From Salinicola sp. (GTDB lineage Bacteria > Pseudomonadota > Gammaproteobacteria > Pseudomonadales > Halomonadaceae): a DNA stretch of 64,000 bases. The DNA lies in the NCBI GenBank assembly GCA_002695065.1, contig NZNW01000132.1, forward strand, positions 1 through 64,000, in the 5' to 3' direction. The notes beneath the pieces were generated by a model. It searched no databases. It had not been told where the DNA came from and saw only the letters and a list, made by a program, of their open reading frames with translations. Shown here piece by piece: positions 7,762-17,853 of this stretch. Each line of letters opens with the position of its first letter. The stretch's first letter is position 1. A program made the translations under genes and the position numbers.

Positions 7762-9276
7762 ATGCGCTGGGTCTGCCTGCTGTTTCCGCGCCTGGCGCTG
7801 GAGGGCGCATTACGCCGCCGCCCCGACCCCGAGGCTCCGTTCGCACTGATCGACGGGCCGGTGCAGCGCCAGTGCATCCGCGCCGCCAATCGCGCCGCCC
7901 GGGAGCGTGGTGTCAGGCCTGGGCAGGCGCTGGGCTTCGCCGAAGCGCTGTGTAACGCGCCGCTTTTTAAGGCGCCCGACGCCGCGCCGCTTTCCAAGGC
8001 GCCCAACTCCGCGCCAGATAGGGGGTCTCGATCCGGTTCGAGTCAGCGGCTCGAGACGGCGCCGTTCGATGCCGAGTCCGTCGAGCGCTGGCGCCGACGG
8101 CTGGCGACCTGGGCCTACGGTTTCAGCGCCCAGGTCAGCCTTCACTACCCGCATGCGCTGGTGTTCGAGGTCGCCAGCAGTCTCGATCTGCTCGGCCCCT
8201 GGCCACGGCTGGAGGCGCGTCTGCGCGGGGAACTCGGCGAGCTCGGCTTTTCGCATCGACTGGTGATCGCCCCCAACCCGGCGGCAGCACGGGTACTGGT
8301 CAACGTCCATGACGGGCTGGCGGTGGACGAGAACGGGCTGGAGTCGGCGTTGGCAACGCTGCGTCTCGATCGGGCGGGACTAGCGAGCATCGATTCCGAC
8401 CGTGACATCTTGCAGACCCTGAACCGCAGCGGTTTCCAGCGCCTGGGCGAGTTGTTCGCCCTGCCGCGCAGCGCCCTGGCCCGACGTTTCGGTGGCGGCC
8501 TGATGCGCCACCTGGGCGAACTGCGTGGAGAGTGGCCGCTGGCGCTGGATTACCACCGCCCGACGCCGCGGTTTTCCCGCACCTTCGAATTCGATCAGCC
8601 GGTGCATGCCATTGCTGGCCTGGCCTTCCCGCTAAAGCGCCTGTTGCAGGAACTGAGCGTGTTCCTGGTCGGCCAGGATGCCGGTGTCGAGCGGTTTCGT
8701 CTGCAGTTCGGCCTGGAGGGGGGTAGCGTGCAGCATGTCGGGATCGGGCTGCTGGCGGTACAGCGCGACCCTGACACGTTGCTCGAGCTGGCCCGTGCCC
8801 ACCTGGAGCGCGTGCGTCTCGAAGGCCCCGTGCTCTCGCTGACGCTCTTCGCGCCTCGGCTCTCCGACTATGCGCCGACACGACGGGAGTTGCTGGAGGG
8901 GCCGGCGCGTCAGGCCCAGGCCTGGGCGGCACTGCACCAGCGTCTGGTGGCCCGGCTGGGAGAATCGGCGCTCAGGCCGCTGGTCGAACATCGCGAGCAT
9001 CGCCCGGAGATGGCGGTGCTGAACGGTGCCGGGCCACGGGCGCGCGATGCCAGCGCCGGCCCGTCGCGTCCCGGCTGGCTCGTCCCTGCGCCGCAGCGCT
9101 GCGACGGCGACGTAGTGCAACTGCTGGCAGGGCCGGAGCGCATCGAGAGCGGCTGGTGGGACGGTGGCGACATCCGGCGCGACTACTACCTGGCCCAGTG
9201 GGTCGATGGTCGCCACGCCTGGGTCTGGTGCGAGCCGGGGCGACAGGGTTGGTATCTGCACGGGTGGTTCGGATGA
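7762..9276 (+). CDS. imuB: ImuB, catalytically inactive Y-family polymerase-like mutasome hub
   Basis: This 504-residue protein belongs to the Y-family DNA polymerases but has [15 protein letters not shown] where active enzymes have the catalytic Asp-x-Asp segment, as expected for ImuB, which links ImuA, DnaE2 and the beta clamp. The start ATG 7762 follows the imuA stop by 4 bases. A low-complexity insert (about residues 66-95: [21 protein letters not shown]) encoded by a 27-bp tandem repeat sits within the N-terminal region. Typical ImuB motifs include [14 protein letters not shown] and, near the end, [20 protein letters not shown]. The stop overlaps the dnaE2 start (ATGA). Confidence 0.88.
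   Translation: MRWVCLLFPRLALEGALRRRPDPEAPFALIDGPVQRQCIRAANRAARERGVRPGQALGFAEALCNAPLFKAPDAAPLSKAPNSAPDRGSRSGSSQRLETAPFDAESVERWRRRLATWAYGFSAQVSLHYPHALVFEVASSLDLLGPWPRLEARLRGELGELGFSHRLVIAPNPAAARVLVNVHDGLAVDENGLESALATLRLDRAGLASIDSDRDILQTLNRSGFQRLGELFALPRSALARRFGGGLMRHLGELRGEWPLALDYHRPTPRFSRTFEFDQPVHAIAGLAFPLKRLLQELSVFLVGQDAGVERFRLQFGLEGGSVQHVGIGLLAVQRDPDTLLELARAHLERVRLEGPVLSLTLFAPRLSDYAPTRRELLEGPARQAQAWAALHQRLVARLGESALRPLVEHREHRPEMAVLNGAGPRARDASAGPSRPGWLVPAPQRCDGDVVQLLAGPERIESGWWDGGDIRRDYYLAQWVDGRHAWVWCEPGRQGWYLHGWFG
7957..8010 (+). repeat. 27-bp tandem repeat inside imuB
   Basis: Units start at 7957 and 7984 and both begin GCGCCGCTTT, continuing with AAGGCGCCC; the second differs at six positions, and a fragment of a third unit (GCGCC) follows at 8011. 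Each unit is 9 codons, so the frame is kept. It codes for the A-P-L-(F/S)-K-A-P-(D/N) repeats of the ImuB insert. Confidence 0.8.
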
Positions 9277-12200
9277 ACGATGGCTTTTCATCGCGGCCCG
9301 ACGCTGCCGCCTTATCGCGGCCCGACGCTGCCGCTTCGGACGCCTGTAGGATCGACGCGGATTCGGGGGCCCGAGAGCCAATAGGCGCGGGTGCGGGCGC
9401 CTGTAGAATCGGCGCGGGTGCGGGCGCCTTTAAAGACCCCTACGCCGAGCTGCACTGCCTCTCCGCGTTCAGCTTCCAGCGCGGTGCCTCCACCGCGGAT
9501 GAACTGTTCGAGCGCGCGGCCCGGCACGGCTATCGTGCCCTGGCGATCACCGACGAAGCCACGCTGGCCGGCATCGTGCGCGGCTGGCAGGCGGCGCGTG
9601 AGTACGGCATCGACCTGATCGTCGGCGCGGAGTTTCGTACCGAATGCGGCATCAAGCTGGTGCTGCTGGTGGAGAACCGGCGTGGCTACGAGGCGCTATG
9701 TGGCTTGATCACCCGCGTTCGCGGCCGCGCGCCCAAGGGCGAATATCGGCTGCTCGCAACGGATCTCGACGAACTCGATGGCGGTGACGGCCTGTTCGCG
9801 CTGTGGATCCCCGGTGCCGTGCCGGATCGCGAGGTGGGTGATCATAAGGTGGGCGAGCGGCTGGCCCGCCTCTTTCCCCACCGGCTGTGGCTGGCGGTGG
9901 AGCTGCACTACGGCTTCGAGCAGGGCTGCGACAACGCGGCGCGCCTGGCCCGACTGCAGGCCCTGGCCGCGTCGCTGGACATTCCGGCAGTGGCGACGGG
10001 GGACGTCCACATGCACGCGCGGGGCCGGCGGGCACTGCAGGACTGCCTGACCGCCATTCGCCATCACCACAGCGTGTTCGAGGCGGGCGATATCCTGTTT
10101 GCCAATGGCGAGCGCCATCTGCGCAGCCGCGACGCGCTGTCCGCGATCTATCCCGCCGGGCTGATGGCCGAGAGCGTGGCCTTGGCGGCGCGCTGCCGGT
10201 TCGATCTCGGCGAGCTTCGCTACACCTATCCTCACGAGGTGGTGCCGGCCGGCAAGACGCCGGCCGAATGGCTGCGCGAGCTGACGGCTCAAGGCTGCCA
10301 ACGACGCTGGCCGGATGGCGCGCCGGAGAAGGTCGCCCGGCAGATCGACCATGAGCTCACGCTGATCGAGGAGCTCGGCTACGAGCACTATTTCCTCACC
10401 GTGCACGACATCGTCGACTTCGCGCGGCGGCAGCAGATCCTGTGCCAGGGGCGCGGCTCGGCGGCCAACTCGGCGGTCTGCTACGCGCTGGGAATCACCG
10501 AGATCGATCCGTCGCGCACGGCGCTGCTGTTCGAGCGCTTCATCTCCCGCGAGCGCGACGAACCGCCGGATATCGATGTCGATTTCGAACACGAGCGCCG
10601 CGAAGAGGTGATCCAGTACGTTTTCCGCCGCTACGGGCGGCACCGGGCGGCGCTGACCGCCGTGGTCAGCCATTACCATGCCGCCGGGGCGATACGGGAT
10701 ATCGGCCGGGCGCTGGGTTTCGCACCGGAGCGGATCGATCGGCTGGCCCGCTGTGCCGGGCGCTGGACCGATCACATACCCGACGAGACGCGGCTGCGCG
10801 AGCAGGGCTTCGAGCCCGACGAGCCGGCGCTGCAACGGCTGCTGGTGCTGGCCGGCACGCTCATCGGCTTTCCGCGCCATCTCTCCCAGCATCCGGGGGG
10901 CTTCGTGATTTCGGATGCGCCGCTGCAGACGCTGGTGCCGGTGGAAAACGCCGCCATGCCGGAGCGCACCGTGATCCAGTGGGACAAGGACGATCTCGAC
11001 CTGGTCGGCCTGCTCAAGGTCGACGTGCTGTCGCTGGGCATGCTGACGGTGCTGCGGCGAAGCCTGGACCTGCTGCGCCGGCATCGCGGACTCGACTACG
11101 AGCTGGCGACGATTCCCAAGGAGTGCGGCGAGACCTACGCCATGATCCAGCGCGCCGACACCATCGGCGTGTTCCAGATCGAATCCCGCGCGCAGATGGC
11201 GATGCTGCCGCGGCTCAGGCCGGCCAAGTTCTACGACCTGGTGATCGAAGTGGCGATCGTGCGCCCCGGGCCGATCCAGGGCGACATGGTCCACCCCTAC
11301 CTCAGGCGGCGTAACGGCGAGGAGCCGATCACCTATCCGTCACAGGCATTCAAGGACGCCTTCGAACGCACCCTGGGCGTACCGCTGTTCCAGGAACAGG
11401 TGATGGCACTGGCGGTGGAAGCGGCGGGTTACAGCCCCGGCGAGGCCGATCAGCTGCGCCGGTCGATGGCGGCGTGGAAGCGCCACGGCGGGCTCGAGCC
11501 CCATCGCCAGCGGATCGTCGAGGGCATGCTCGAGCGCGGCTACGAGCTGAGCTTCGCCGAGCGCATCTTCGAGCAGATCAAGGGCTTCGGCAGCTACGGC
11601 TTTCCCGAATCCCACGCCGCCAGCTTCGCCCTGCTCACCTACGCCAGCTGCTGGTTCAAGTGTCACGAGCCGGCGATCTTCGCCTGCGCCCTGATCAACA
11701 GCTGGCCGATGGGCTTCTATTCGCCGGACCAGGTGCTGCAGGACGCCCGCCGCCACGGCGTCGAAGTGCGCCCGGTCGATATCCGAGTCAGCCAGTGGGA
11801 GAGCATGCTGGAGGTTGCCCCTACCAGCACCGGCAGGTTGGCGATCCGGCTCGGGCTGCACATGATCAAGGGCCTGGCCGGGAGCGACGGCCAACGGCTG
11901 CTGGCGGCGCGCGACACGCCCGGCTGCGATAGCGTCGAACGCCTGGCGGCGCGATCCGGGGTCAGGCGGGCGGTGCTCTCGCGGCTCGCCGACGCCGGCG
12001 CGCTGGAAGGGTTGGCCGGAGATCGTCATCGGGCGCGCTGGGCCACGGCCGGGATCGAGGCTTCGCTGCCACTGTTCTCCCAAGATGGTGCCGAGGTCGA
12101 TAGCGAAGAGGAGACGCTCGCGCTACCGGCCATCGAGGTCGGCGAGGCGATCAAGGCGGACTACGCCGCGCTCGGCACCACGCTGGGGCCGCATCCGATG

Positions 12201-12572
12201 TCGCTGCTGCGCCAGCGCTACCGCGCGGAGGGTTCCCGCGGTCTGGGCGGCGTGGTGGATTCGAAACGCCTCACCGAGCTACCGAGCGACATCGGCGTGG
12301 CGATCGCCGGGCTGGTGGTCGGGCGGCAGCGTCCCGGTTCCGCCAAAGGGGTGACTTTTCTCACCCTCGAGGACGAATTCGGCATGGTCAATGTCGTGGT
12401 CTGGCCGCGGCTGGCCGTGCGCTATCGCCGTATCCTGCTCGAATCCCGACTGCTGCGGGTGACCGGCAGGCTGGAGAGCCAGGAGGGCGTGCGTCATATC
12501 ATCGCCAAACGTCTGGTCGACCTTACCGGCCTGCTTGAGGGGCTGAGTACGCGCAGCCGGGATTTTCACTGA
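9273..12572 (+). CDS. dnaE2: Error-prone DNA polymerase DnaE2 (ImuC)
   Basis: This 1099-residue protein is the alpha-subunit-like polymerase of the damage-inducible mutasome. An N-terminal PHP domain starts at [17 protein letters not shown], and the C-family catalytic core contains [15 protein letters not shown] and the metal-binding [12 protein letters not shown]. The OB-fold near the C-terminus (about residues 1010-1080) is conserved. The start ATG 9273 overlaps the imuB stop as ATGA; an earlier in-frame ATG lies deep in imuB and is unlikely. Between this start and the PHP domain is an extension of about 50 residues not seen in ordinary DnaE2 proteins, built from DNA repeats (R-P-D-A-A and A-C-R-I-x-A-x-x-G-A). 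The gene is the last of the LexA-controlled operon. Confidence 0.92.
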   Translation: MNDGFSSRPDAAALSRPDAAASDACRIDADSGAREPIGAGAGACRIGAGAGAFKDPYAELHCLSAFSFQRGASTADELFERAARHGYRALAITDEATLAGIVRGWQAAREYGIDLIVGAEFRTECGIKLVLLVENRRGYEALCGLITRVRGRAPKGEYRLLATDLDELDGGDGLFALWIPGAVPDREVGDHKVGERLARLFPHRLWLAVELHYGFEQGCDNAARLARLQALAASLDIPAVATGDVHMHARGRRALQDCLTAIRHHHSVFEAGDILFANGERHLRSRDALSAIYPAGLMAESVALAARCRFDLGELRYTYPHEVVPAGKTPAEWLRELTAQGCQRRWPDGAPEKVARQIDHELTLIEELGYEHYFLTVHDIVDFARRQQILCQGRGSAANSAVCYALGITEIDPSRTALLFERFISRERDEPPDIDVDFEHERREEVIQYVFRRYGRHRAALTAVVSHYHAAGAIRDIGRALGFAPERIDRLARCAGRWTDHIPDETRLREQGFEPDEPALQRLLVLAGTLIGFPRHLSQHPGGFVISDAPLQTLVPVENAAMPERTVIQWDKDDLDLVGLLKVDVLSLGMLTVLRRSLDLLRRHRGLDYELATIPKECGETYAMIQRADTIGVFQIESRAQMAMLPRLRPAKFYDLVIEVAIVRPGPIQGDMVHPYLRRRNGEEPITYPSQAFKDAFERTLGVPLFQEQVMALAVEAAGYSPGEADQLRRSMAAWKRHGGLEPHRQRIVEGMLERGYELSFAERIFEQIKGFGSYGFPESHAASFALLTYASCWFKCHEPAIFACALINSWPMGFYSPDQVLQDARRHGVEVRPVDIRVSQWESMLEVAPTSTGRLAIRLGLHMIKGLAGSDGQRLLAARDTPGCDSVERLAARSGVRRAVLSRLADAGALEGLAGDRHRARWATAGIEASLPLFSQDGAEVDSEEETLALPAIEVGEAIKADYAALGTTLGPHPMSLLRQRYRAEGSRGLGGVVDSKRLTELPSDIGVAIAGLVVGRQRPGSAKGVTFLTLEDEFGMVNVVVWPRLAVRYRRILLESRLLRVTGRLESQEGVRHIIAKRLVDLTGLLEGLSTRSRDFH
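9291..9338 (+). repeat. 24-bp direct repeat in the 5' end of dnaE2
   Basis: Two units (9291-9314, 9315-9338) share TCGCGGCCCGACGCTGCCGC. The core GCGGCCCGACGCTGCCGC differs by one base from the core of the intergenic array at 4001-4090. The units are 8 codons long and encode S-R-P-D-A-A-A. Confidence 0.85.
9384..9429 (+). repeat. 27-bp direct repeat in the 5' end of dnaE2
   Basis: The block GGCGCGGGTGCGGGCGCCT occurs at 9384 and again at 9411, and a more diverged relative (CGCCTGTAGGATCGACGCGG) lies at about 9341. The repeat keeps the reading frame and encodes G-A-G-A-G-A-C-R-I. Confidence 0.8.
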
Positions 12573-12575
12573 TCC

Positions 12576-12600
12576 GAGCTACGAGCTACGAGCTACGAGC
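12576..12600. repeat. GAGCTAC heptad repeat after dnaE2
   Basis: Three complete GAGCTAC units and a partial fourth (GAGC) start 3 bases after the dnaE2 stop. A closely related GAGCCAC array follows the stop of the gene ending at 28647. The remainder of the gap to 12856 shows a direct duplication of CTTTCAATCA near 12810-12840 and no gene I can support. Confidence 0.85.
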
Positions 12601-12856
12601 GAAAGGAAAGCGTAAAACGTCACGACCGGCTTCAGGCCGCCCTGGAGCGACAGTGAGTGTCAACCGAAACGGGGGCCGGCGAGTCGCGAGCCACTGGCCG
12701 AGCGGGGCTGAACTATGGTTAGGTGCTGAACTGGGATTGGGTATTGAACCAACCCGCCGCGCGACCTGTCTTCAATCATGGTGCGGCAAAGACCGATGAT
12801 GACGTTTGTCTTTCAATCACTTGAATTGTCTTTCAATCATAAGAGGCGGCTGATTT

Positions 12857-13465
12857 ATGGAGAGCATTGGCGTAGGGCCCTGGATTGCCATCGCGGTAGC
12901 CGTGGGCGCCGTTGGCGTATTGGTCGGCTACTGGCTGGGTACCAAGATGGGTGGCCACAACACCGAACCGATGCGCGAACTCAACCGCGAACACACCGCC
13001 TACAAGGAGGACGTGCGCGAGCATTTCGAGCAGGTCTCCGCGACCATGACCCGCATGGTGGAGGACTACCGCGAGATGTATCACCACGTCGCCAAGGGGG
13101 CCGAGAAGCTCGCCGACATGCATCACGAGACGGTGATCGAGCCGCCGCCCAAGCCCGAGGCAATCACCCAGGAGAGGCCGACCGACGGCGAGGAGCGCGA
13201 TACCTCGACTGCCGACGAAAACCGCGAGACAGCGACAGCGGCGACCTCCAACGCTTCTCCCGCATCGGCTTCCCGGGCAACGGGTCCAGCAAAGACGTCC
13301 TCGGCCACGGCGGCCACGGCGTCCGGCGCGGCGGCGAAATCCTCCGCGTCCCCCTCGGCGATCGGTGCCGCTGGCTCCGGGGCGGCGTCATCCGCGTCCG
13401 CGCGCCCGCAGGACGCGGCGATCCGCGCCGCCGCCGAGGATGCCGCCACGGCGCAGAAGCGCTGA
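12857..13465 (+). CDS. zapG: YhcB/ZapG family (DUF1043) cell-division associated membrane protein
   Basis: This 202-residue protein has one N-terminal transmembrane helix (about residues 6-27, ending GYWLGTKMGG), then a helical, charged cytoplasmic segment with HFEQVSATMTRMVEDYREMYHHVAKGAEKL, the hallmark of DUF1043. E. coli YhcB/ZapG is about 132 residues and acts in cell envelope growth and division. Here the protein is longer because of a low-complexity Ala/Ser/Thr-rich tail from about residue 105. GGCGGC-rich sequence precedes the ATG, with no strong ribosome-binding site. Confidence 0.85.
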   Translation: MESIGVGPWIAIAVAVGAVGVLVGYWLGTKMGGHNTEPMRELNREHTAYKEDVREHFEQVSATMTRMVEDYREMYHHVAKGAEKLADMHHETVIEPPPKPEAITQERPTDGEERDTSTADENRETATAATSNASPASASRATGPAKTSSATAATASGAAAKSSASPSAIGAAGSGAASSASARPQDAAIRAAAEDAATAQKR

Positions 13466-13577
13466 CCTTACCCGCGCCAGTCAGCCGTCGCGGGCGTCAT
13501 GTCAGGTGGAGCGGGCCGGCTATGTTAAGCTGGCGCGCTCTTCTCTATTTCCAGCAGCAGGCCCCGCACGGTTCCCA

Positions 13578-15806
13578 ATGGATGATGTCTCGCCACTAAT
13601 CGACTCCCTCAACGCCAATCAGCGCGAGGCCGTCGCTGCGCCGCCCGGCAACATGCTGGTGCTGGCCGGTGCCGGCTCGGGCAAGACCCGGGTGCTGGTG
13701 CACCGGATCGCCTGGCTGATGCAGGCCGAGGGCGTATCTCCCTACGCCATTCTGGCGGTGACCTTCACCAACAAGGCCGCCCGCGAGATGCGGACGCGTC
13801 TCGAGGCGCTGCAGGGCGCGACGCTGCGCAACATGTGGGTCGGCACCTTCCACTCCATCGCCCACCGCCTGCTGCGCACCCACTGGCACGATGCCCGTCT
13901 GCCCCAGCATTTCCAGATCATCGACAGCGACGACCAGCTGCGGCTGGTCAAGCGCCTGCTGCGGGACCACAACGTCGACGACGAGCGCTATCCGCCCAAG
14001 CAGGTGCAGTATTTCATCGGTGGCTGCAAGGAGGAGGGGCTGCGTCCGCAGCAGGTGGCGACCCATGGAGACCCGTACATGGCCAAGATGGTAGAGCTCT
14101 ACGAGCTCTACCAGTTGACCTGCGAGCGCGGCGGACTGGTCGACTTCGGCGAGCTGCTGCTGCGCAGCCTGGAGCTGCTGCGCGATACGCCGGCGCTGCT
14201 CAAGCACTATCGCGAACGCTTCGGCCATATCCTGGTCGACGAGTTCCAGGACACCAACACCCTGCAGTACGCCTGGCTCAAGCTGCTGGCCGGCGGCGAG
14301 GGGGATGCCGACCGCGCGGCCATGATCGTGGTCGGCGACGACGACCAGTCGATCTACGGCTGGCGCGGGGCCAAGGTCGAGAACATTCGCCGCTTCGAGA
14401 GCGAATTCGCCAATACCCGGACGGTCCGCCTGGAGCAGAACTATCGCTCCACCAGCGCCATCCTGGATGCCGCCAACGCGCTGATCAGTCACAACAGCGG
14501 GCGCATGGGCAAGGAGCTGTGGACCGACGGCGACACCGGCGACAAGATTTCGGTCTATGCCGGCTTCAATGATCTCGACGAGGCGCGCTTCATCGTCGAT
14601 ACCATCGGCGAGCAGGGCCGCAACGGCTTCGCGCGCCGCGAGATTGCGATTCTCTACCGCTCCAACGCCCAGTCCCGGGTGATCGAGGAGGCGCTGATCC
14701 GCAGCGGGGTGCCGTATCGCATCTACGGCGGCCAGCGCTTCTATGAACGCCTCGAGATCAAGAACGCGCTGGCCTACCTGCGGCTGCTGCTCAATCGCGA
14801 GGACGACGCTTCGCTGGAACGGGTGATCAACGTGCCGCCTCGCGGGATCGGAACGCGCACGGTGGAGATCCTGCGTCATCGCGCCCGCGACACCAACGTG
14901 TCGCTGTGGCAGGCGCTGCACGACAGCCTGAGCGACGGCACGCTCAAGGGCCGCGCCGGCAATGCGCTCAACGTCTTCGCCGAGCTGATCGAGCGCCTCG
15001 ACAACGACACCGCCGGCATGGCGCTCTACGAGATCATCGATCACGTCATCCAGAGCTCCGGCCTGATCGAGCACCATCGCAGCGAGAAGGGCGAGAAGGG
15101 CCAGGCGCGGGTCGAGAACCTCGAGGAGCTGATCAACGCGGCGCGGGCGTTCTCGCAGAGTGCGCAGGCCAACCCGATCGACCTGCAAGAAGTCGGCGAA
15201 GGCGCCGCGGCGCTGGAGCCGTTCCTGGCCGAGGCGGCGCTCAATGCCGGCGATCACGAAGCCGACGAGTTCGAAGATTGCGTCCAGATGATGACGCTGC
15301 ACTCGGCCAAGGGGCTGGAATTCCCGGTGGTGTTCGTGGCGGGTATCGAAGAGGGGCTGTTCCCGCACAAGATGTCGCTGGAAGAGCCGGGACGCCTCGA
15401 GGAGGAGCGCCGGCTCTGCTATGTCGGCATGACCCGCGCCATGCGCAAGCTCTATCTCACCTATGCCGAGATTCGCCGACTGCATGGCCGCGAGACCATG
15501 GCGCGACCCTCGCGGTTCTTGCGGGAAGTCCCCGAGGAGCTGCTCGAGGAGGTGCGCCTGCGCGGCCAGATATCGCGACCGGTGACCTCCCGGCCGGACG
15601 TTGGCCCGGCACGCCAGCAGGGCATCGAAGGCGGCGATGATCTGCCATCGCTGTCGCTCGGCCAGCGCGTCAGCCATCCGCTGTTCGGCGAAGGCGTGAT
15701 CCTCGATGCCGAGGGCGAAGGGGCGCGGGCCCGGGTGCATGTCAGTTTCGAGGGCGAGGGAGACAAGTGGCTGGTACTGGGGTTCGCCAAACTGACCCCG
15801 CTGTGA
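13578..15806 (+). CDS. uvrD: DNA helicase II UvrD
   Basis: This 742-residue superfamily 1A helicase unwinds DNA 3' to 5' in nucleotide excision and mismatch repair. It starts MDDVSPLIDSLNANQREAVAA, as in E. coli UvrD, followed by Walker A GAGSGKTRVLVHRIAW (about residues 31-46), Walker B ILVDEFQDTN, and motif VGDDDQSIYGWRGA. The C-terminus (about 690-742) has the Tudor-like fold typical of UvrD (HPLFGEGVILDAEG). The start at 13578 is chosen by homology; the frame is open further upstream but that part overlaps the zapG gene. No SOS box is visible upstream, unlike in E. coli. Confidence 0.93.
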   Translation: MDDVSPLIDSLNANQREAVAAPPGNMLVLAGAGSGKTRVLVHRIAWLMQAEGVSPYAILAVTFTNKAAREMRTRLEALQGATLRNMWVGTFHSIAHRLLRTHWHDARLPQHFQIIDSDDQLRLVKRLLRDHNVDDERYPPKQVQYFIGGCKEEGLRPQQVATHGDPYMAKMVELYELYQLTCERGGLVDFGELLLRSLELLRDTPALLKHYRERFGHILVDEFQDTNTLQYAWLKLLAGGEGDADRAAMIVVGDDDQSIYGWRGAKVENIRRFESEFANTRTVRLEQNYRSTSAILDAANALISHNSGRMGKELWTDGDTGDKISVYAGFNDLDEARFIVDTIGEQGRNGFARREIAILYRSNAQSRVIEEALIRSGVPYRIYGGQRFYERLEIKNALAYLRLLLNREDDASLERVINVPPRGIGTRTVEILRHRARDTNVSLWQALHDSLSDGTLKGRAGNALNVFAELIERLDNDTAGMALYEIIDHVIQSSGLIEHHRSEKGEKGQARVENLEELINAARAFSQSAQANPIDLQEVGEGAAALEPFLAEAALNAGDHEADEFEDCVQMMTLHSAKGLEFPVVFVAGIEEGLFPHKMSLEEPGRLEEERRLCYVGMTRAMRKLYLTYAEIRRLHGRETMARPSRFLREVPEELLEEVRLRGQISRPVTSRPDVGPARQQGIEGGDDLPSLSLGQRVSHPLFGEGVILDAEGEGARARVHVSFEGEGDKWLVLGFAKLTPL

Positions 15807-15977
15807 ATCCGTCATCGTCACGAAGTTGCAACAATTTCGTGCGATGATCACGGTCATAGGTGTCTCTACGCCTGTCGCGTCCGGACCATCGAAACTAGAT
15901 CCTCGATGGCAGACTCAGCTGCCCAAGCCACCGTGTCAGATACGTCAACGCCCCCAGACAAGCCGTCGGAGTCACGC

Positions 15978-16712
15978 ATGGATATCACCAGCGATACCCA
16001 CAGTCAGCACATCTCGCAGCAGTACAACCAGGATCTCGAGACCATCAAGACCCAACTGATGGCCATGGGCGGACTGGTCGAGAAGCAGCTCCAGGAAGCC
16101 CTTGCGGCGCTGCTGGAGGGCGATAGCCAACTGGCTATCCGGGTGCGCGACAACGATACCAGCGTCAACGACATGCAGCTCAAGATCGACGAGGAGTGCG
16201 TGCGGATTCTGGCGCGTCGCCAGCCGGCCGCCTCCGATCTGCGCCTGGTCATTGCGGTCATCCGGGCCACCAACGATCTCGAACGGATGGGCGATGAAGC
16301 CAACAAGATCGCGCGCAATGCGCTCGATCTGATCGAATCGGGGCGCATTCCCCAGGGCAGCGTAGAGATCCGCCACATCAGTGAACACGTGCGCAGCATG
16401 CTGCGTGATTCGCTGACCGCCTTCGCGCGTTTCGATACCGAGCTGGCCTTGAAGGTGGTTCAGGAAGACGCCTCGGTGGACAGCGAGTACACCACCGCCA
16501 TGCGGTCGCTGGCGACCTTCATGATGGAGGATTCCCGCTCCATCGGTGCCGTGCTGAGCGTCATGACGGTACTGCGCGCGCTGGAGCGGATCGGCGATCA
16601 CGCCGACAACCTGGCCGAGCACGTCATCTACCTGGTGAAGGGGCGCGACATTCGCCATACCGCGGTGGAAGAGCTCGATCGGGAAGCCCTGGGACGAAGC
16701 GATAAGCGCTAG
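15978..16712 (+). CDS. phoU: Phosphate signalling regulator PhoU
   Basis: PhoU links the Pst phosphate transporter to the PhoR kinase and keeps the Pho regulon off in high phosphate. The 244-residue protein has two PhoU three-helix repeats with metal-binding motifs, ERMGDEANKIAR and ERIGDHADNLAEHV. The start ATG 15978 has GGAG 8 bases upstream; an in-frame ATG at 15906 would add 24 residues but lacks a visible ribosome-binding site. The pst genes that usually precede phoU are absent, and phoB/phoR lie 7 kb away. Confidence 0.93.
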   Translation: MDITSDTHSQHISQQYNQDLETIKTQLMAMGGLVEKQLQEALAALLEGDSQLAIRVRDNDTSVNDMQLKIDEECVRILARRQPAASDLRLVIAVIRATNDLERMGDEANKIARNALDLIESGRIPQGSVEIRHISEHVRSMLRDSLTAFARFDTELALKVVQEDASVDSEYTTAMRSLATFMMEDSRSIGAVLSVMTVLRALERIGDHADNLAEHVIYLVKGRDIRHTAVEELDREALGRSDKR

Positions 16713-16825
16713 AGGCCCCGCCGCTCGCCGTCGGGTGATCGCGCTCGGTCAGGATTGACGCCGCGCCGCAAGGACTGTGTTAGCGTGTCGATCACGCAAC
16801 ACTTTGTCTGGTCGACGGATTCAGC

Positions 16826-17557
16826 ATGATCTATTCCCTGCAAGCGATTATCCAAGGCACGCGCCTGGTGTTCGAACCCGGGCTGCGCCGCTTCGTGATC
16901 GGCCCGGTTCTGGTCAACCTGCTGCTGTATGGCGGCACGCTCTTCTATCTCTTCGAGAATTTCGGCGGCTGGCTCGACTACGGCATGCGCCAGATACCCG
17001 GCTGGCTGACCTGGCTCGAGTGGCTGATCTGGCCGCTGCTGGTCGTCGCCCTGGCGCTGATCGTCTTCTTCACCTTCACCCTGGTCTCCAACCTGATCGC
17101 GGCGCCGTTCTACGGTTTCCTGGCCGAAAAGGTGGAAACCCGGGTTACCGGGCGCCCACCGAGCGACGAGCGCGGGTTGATGAAGGCCGGCGTCGATGCG
17201 CTGGGGCGGGAACTGGTCAAGCTAGGTTACATCCTGCCGCGTATGGCGGTGCTGTTCCTGCTGGGGTTCGTGCCGGGACTGAACCTGATCACGCCGTTTC
17301 TGTGGGCGGCGTTCTCGGCCTGGATGATGGCCGTCCAGTATCTCGATTACCCGATGGACAACAATCAGGTCGGCTTCACCGACATGCTCCGCCGCCTGCG
17401 CGGGCGCTGGTGGCCGACGTTGACCTACGGCGCCTGCATGTCGGTGGCGACCTGGGTTCCGGTACTCAACCTGATTCTGCTGCCCGGCGGCGTTGCCGGT
17501 GGCGTGATGCTATGGGATCGCTACTACCGCTCCATGGTGCCGGCCACCCGTCGATAG
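16826..17557 (+). CDS. cysZ: Sulfate transporter CysZ
   Basis: This 243-residue inner-membrane protein matches the CysZ (EI24-like) family: GTRLVFEPGLRRFVIGP at the N-terminus, a long hydrophobic pair at about residues 60-95 (IVFFTFTLVSNLIAAPFYGFL) and AAFSAWMMAVQYLDYPMDNN. E. coli CysZ is 253 residues and takes up sulfate for cysteine synthesis. It stands alone between phoU and sodA, with no other cys gene nearby. Confidence 0.9.
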   Translation: MIYSLQAIIQGTRLVFEPGLRRFVIGPVLVNLLLYGGTLFYLFENFGGWLDYGMRQIPGWLTWLEWLIWPLLVVALALIVFFTFTLVSNLIAAPFYGFLAEKVETRVTGRPPSDERGLMKAGVDALGRELVKLGYILPRMAVLFLLGFVPGLNLITPFLWAAFSAWMMAVQYLDYPMDNNQVGFTDMLRRLRGRWWPTLTYGACMSVATWVPVLNLILLPGGVAGGVMLWDRYYRSMVPATRR

Positions 17558-17764
17558 CGCGCTGCAGGCGCACGCCGACGGAAGCCGGGATCGACAAGAA
17601 AAATGGCGGATGGGGTTGAAAGCCGCCGCAGGACACGCCATCTAGATTGGACGACAGGGAGATTTGCCGAAGCTGCGCAACCGGCCTCGCCAAGGCTTCG
17701 GAAAATCTTTTTGAAATCAAGGTGATATTTTATCGTGGCAACGCTGCGCGAAGATCGGGCTTGC

Positions 17765-17794
17765 TTGACACCGCGACGCGTTGCTCACTATTTT
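17765..17794 (+). promoter_or_regulatory. Sigma-70 type promoter of sodA
   Basis: TTGACA (17765-17770) and TATTTT (17789-17794) are separated by 18 bases and lie 60 bases upstream of the sodA start. The surrounding gap (17558-17853) is AT-richer than its neighbours. No convincing Fur or SoxS site is visible. Confidence 0.65.
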
Positions 17795-17853
17795 GATTCA
17801 CCCGAGAGGCGCCCACGTCGGGCAATGCCTCCTCATGAAAGGGAGTTTTGATC

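Noticed and set aside
7109-7849. A 246-codon frame covering imuA in the frame of its first start.
   Set aside because: Only the first ~35 codons after 7148 show ImuA similarity; the rest is out of frame with the conserved body, so it is treated as a frameshifted imuA.
13466-13577. Possible SOS box before uvrD, as in E. coli.
   Set aside because: No CTGT-N8-ACAG sequence is present in the gap.
13596-15857. A long open frame antisense to uvrD (about 750 codons).
   Set aside because: It mirrors the uvrD codons, has no recognisable domain and is typical of antisense frames in GC-rich DNA. Similar antisense frames over bkdB/kinase, phoR, the chemoreceptor, trpB, yccS and the RND gene were dropped for the same reason.
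17558-17853. Fur or SoxS site upstream of sodA.
   Set aside because: The AT-rich stretch does not reach a recognisable 19-bp Fur palindrome or SoxS box.
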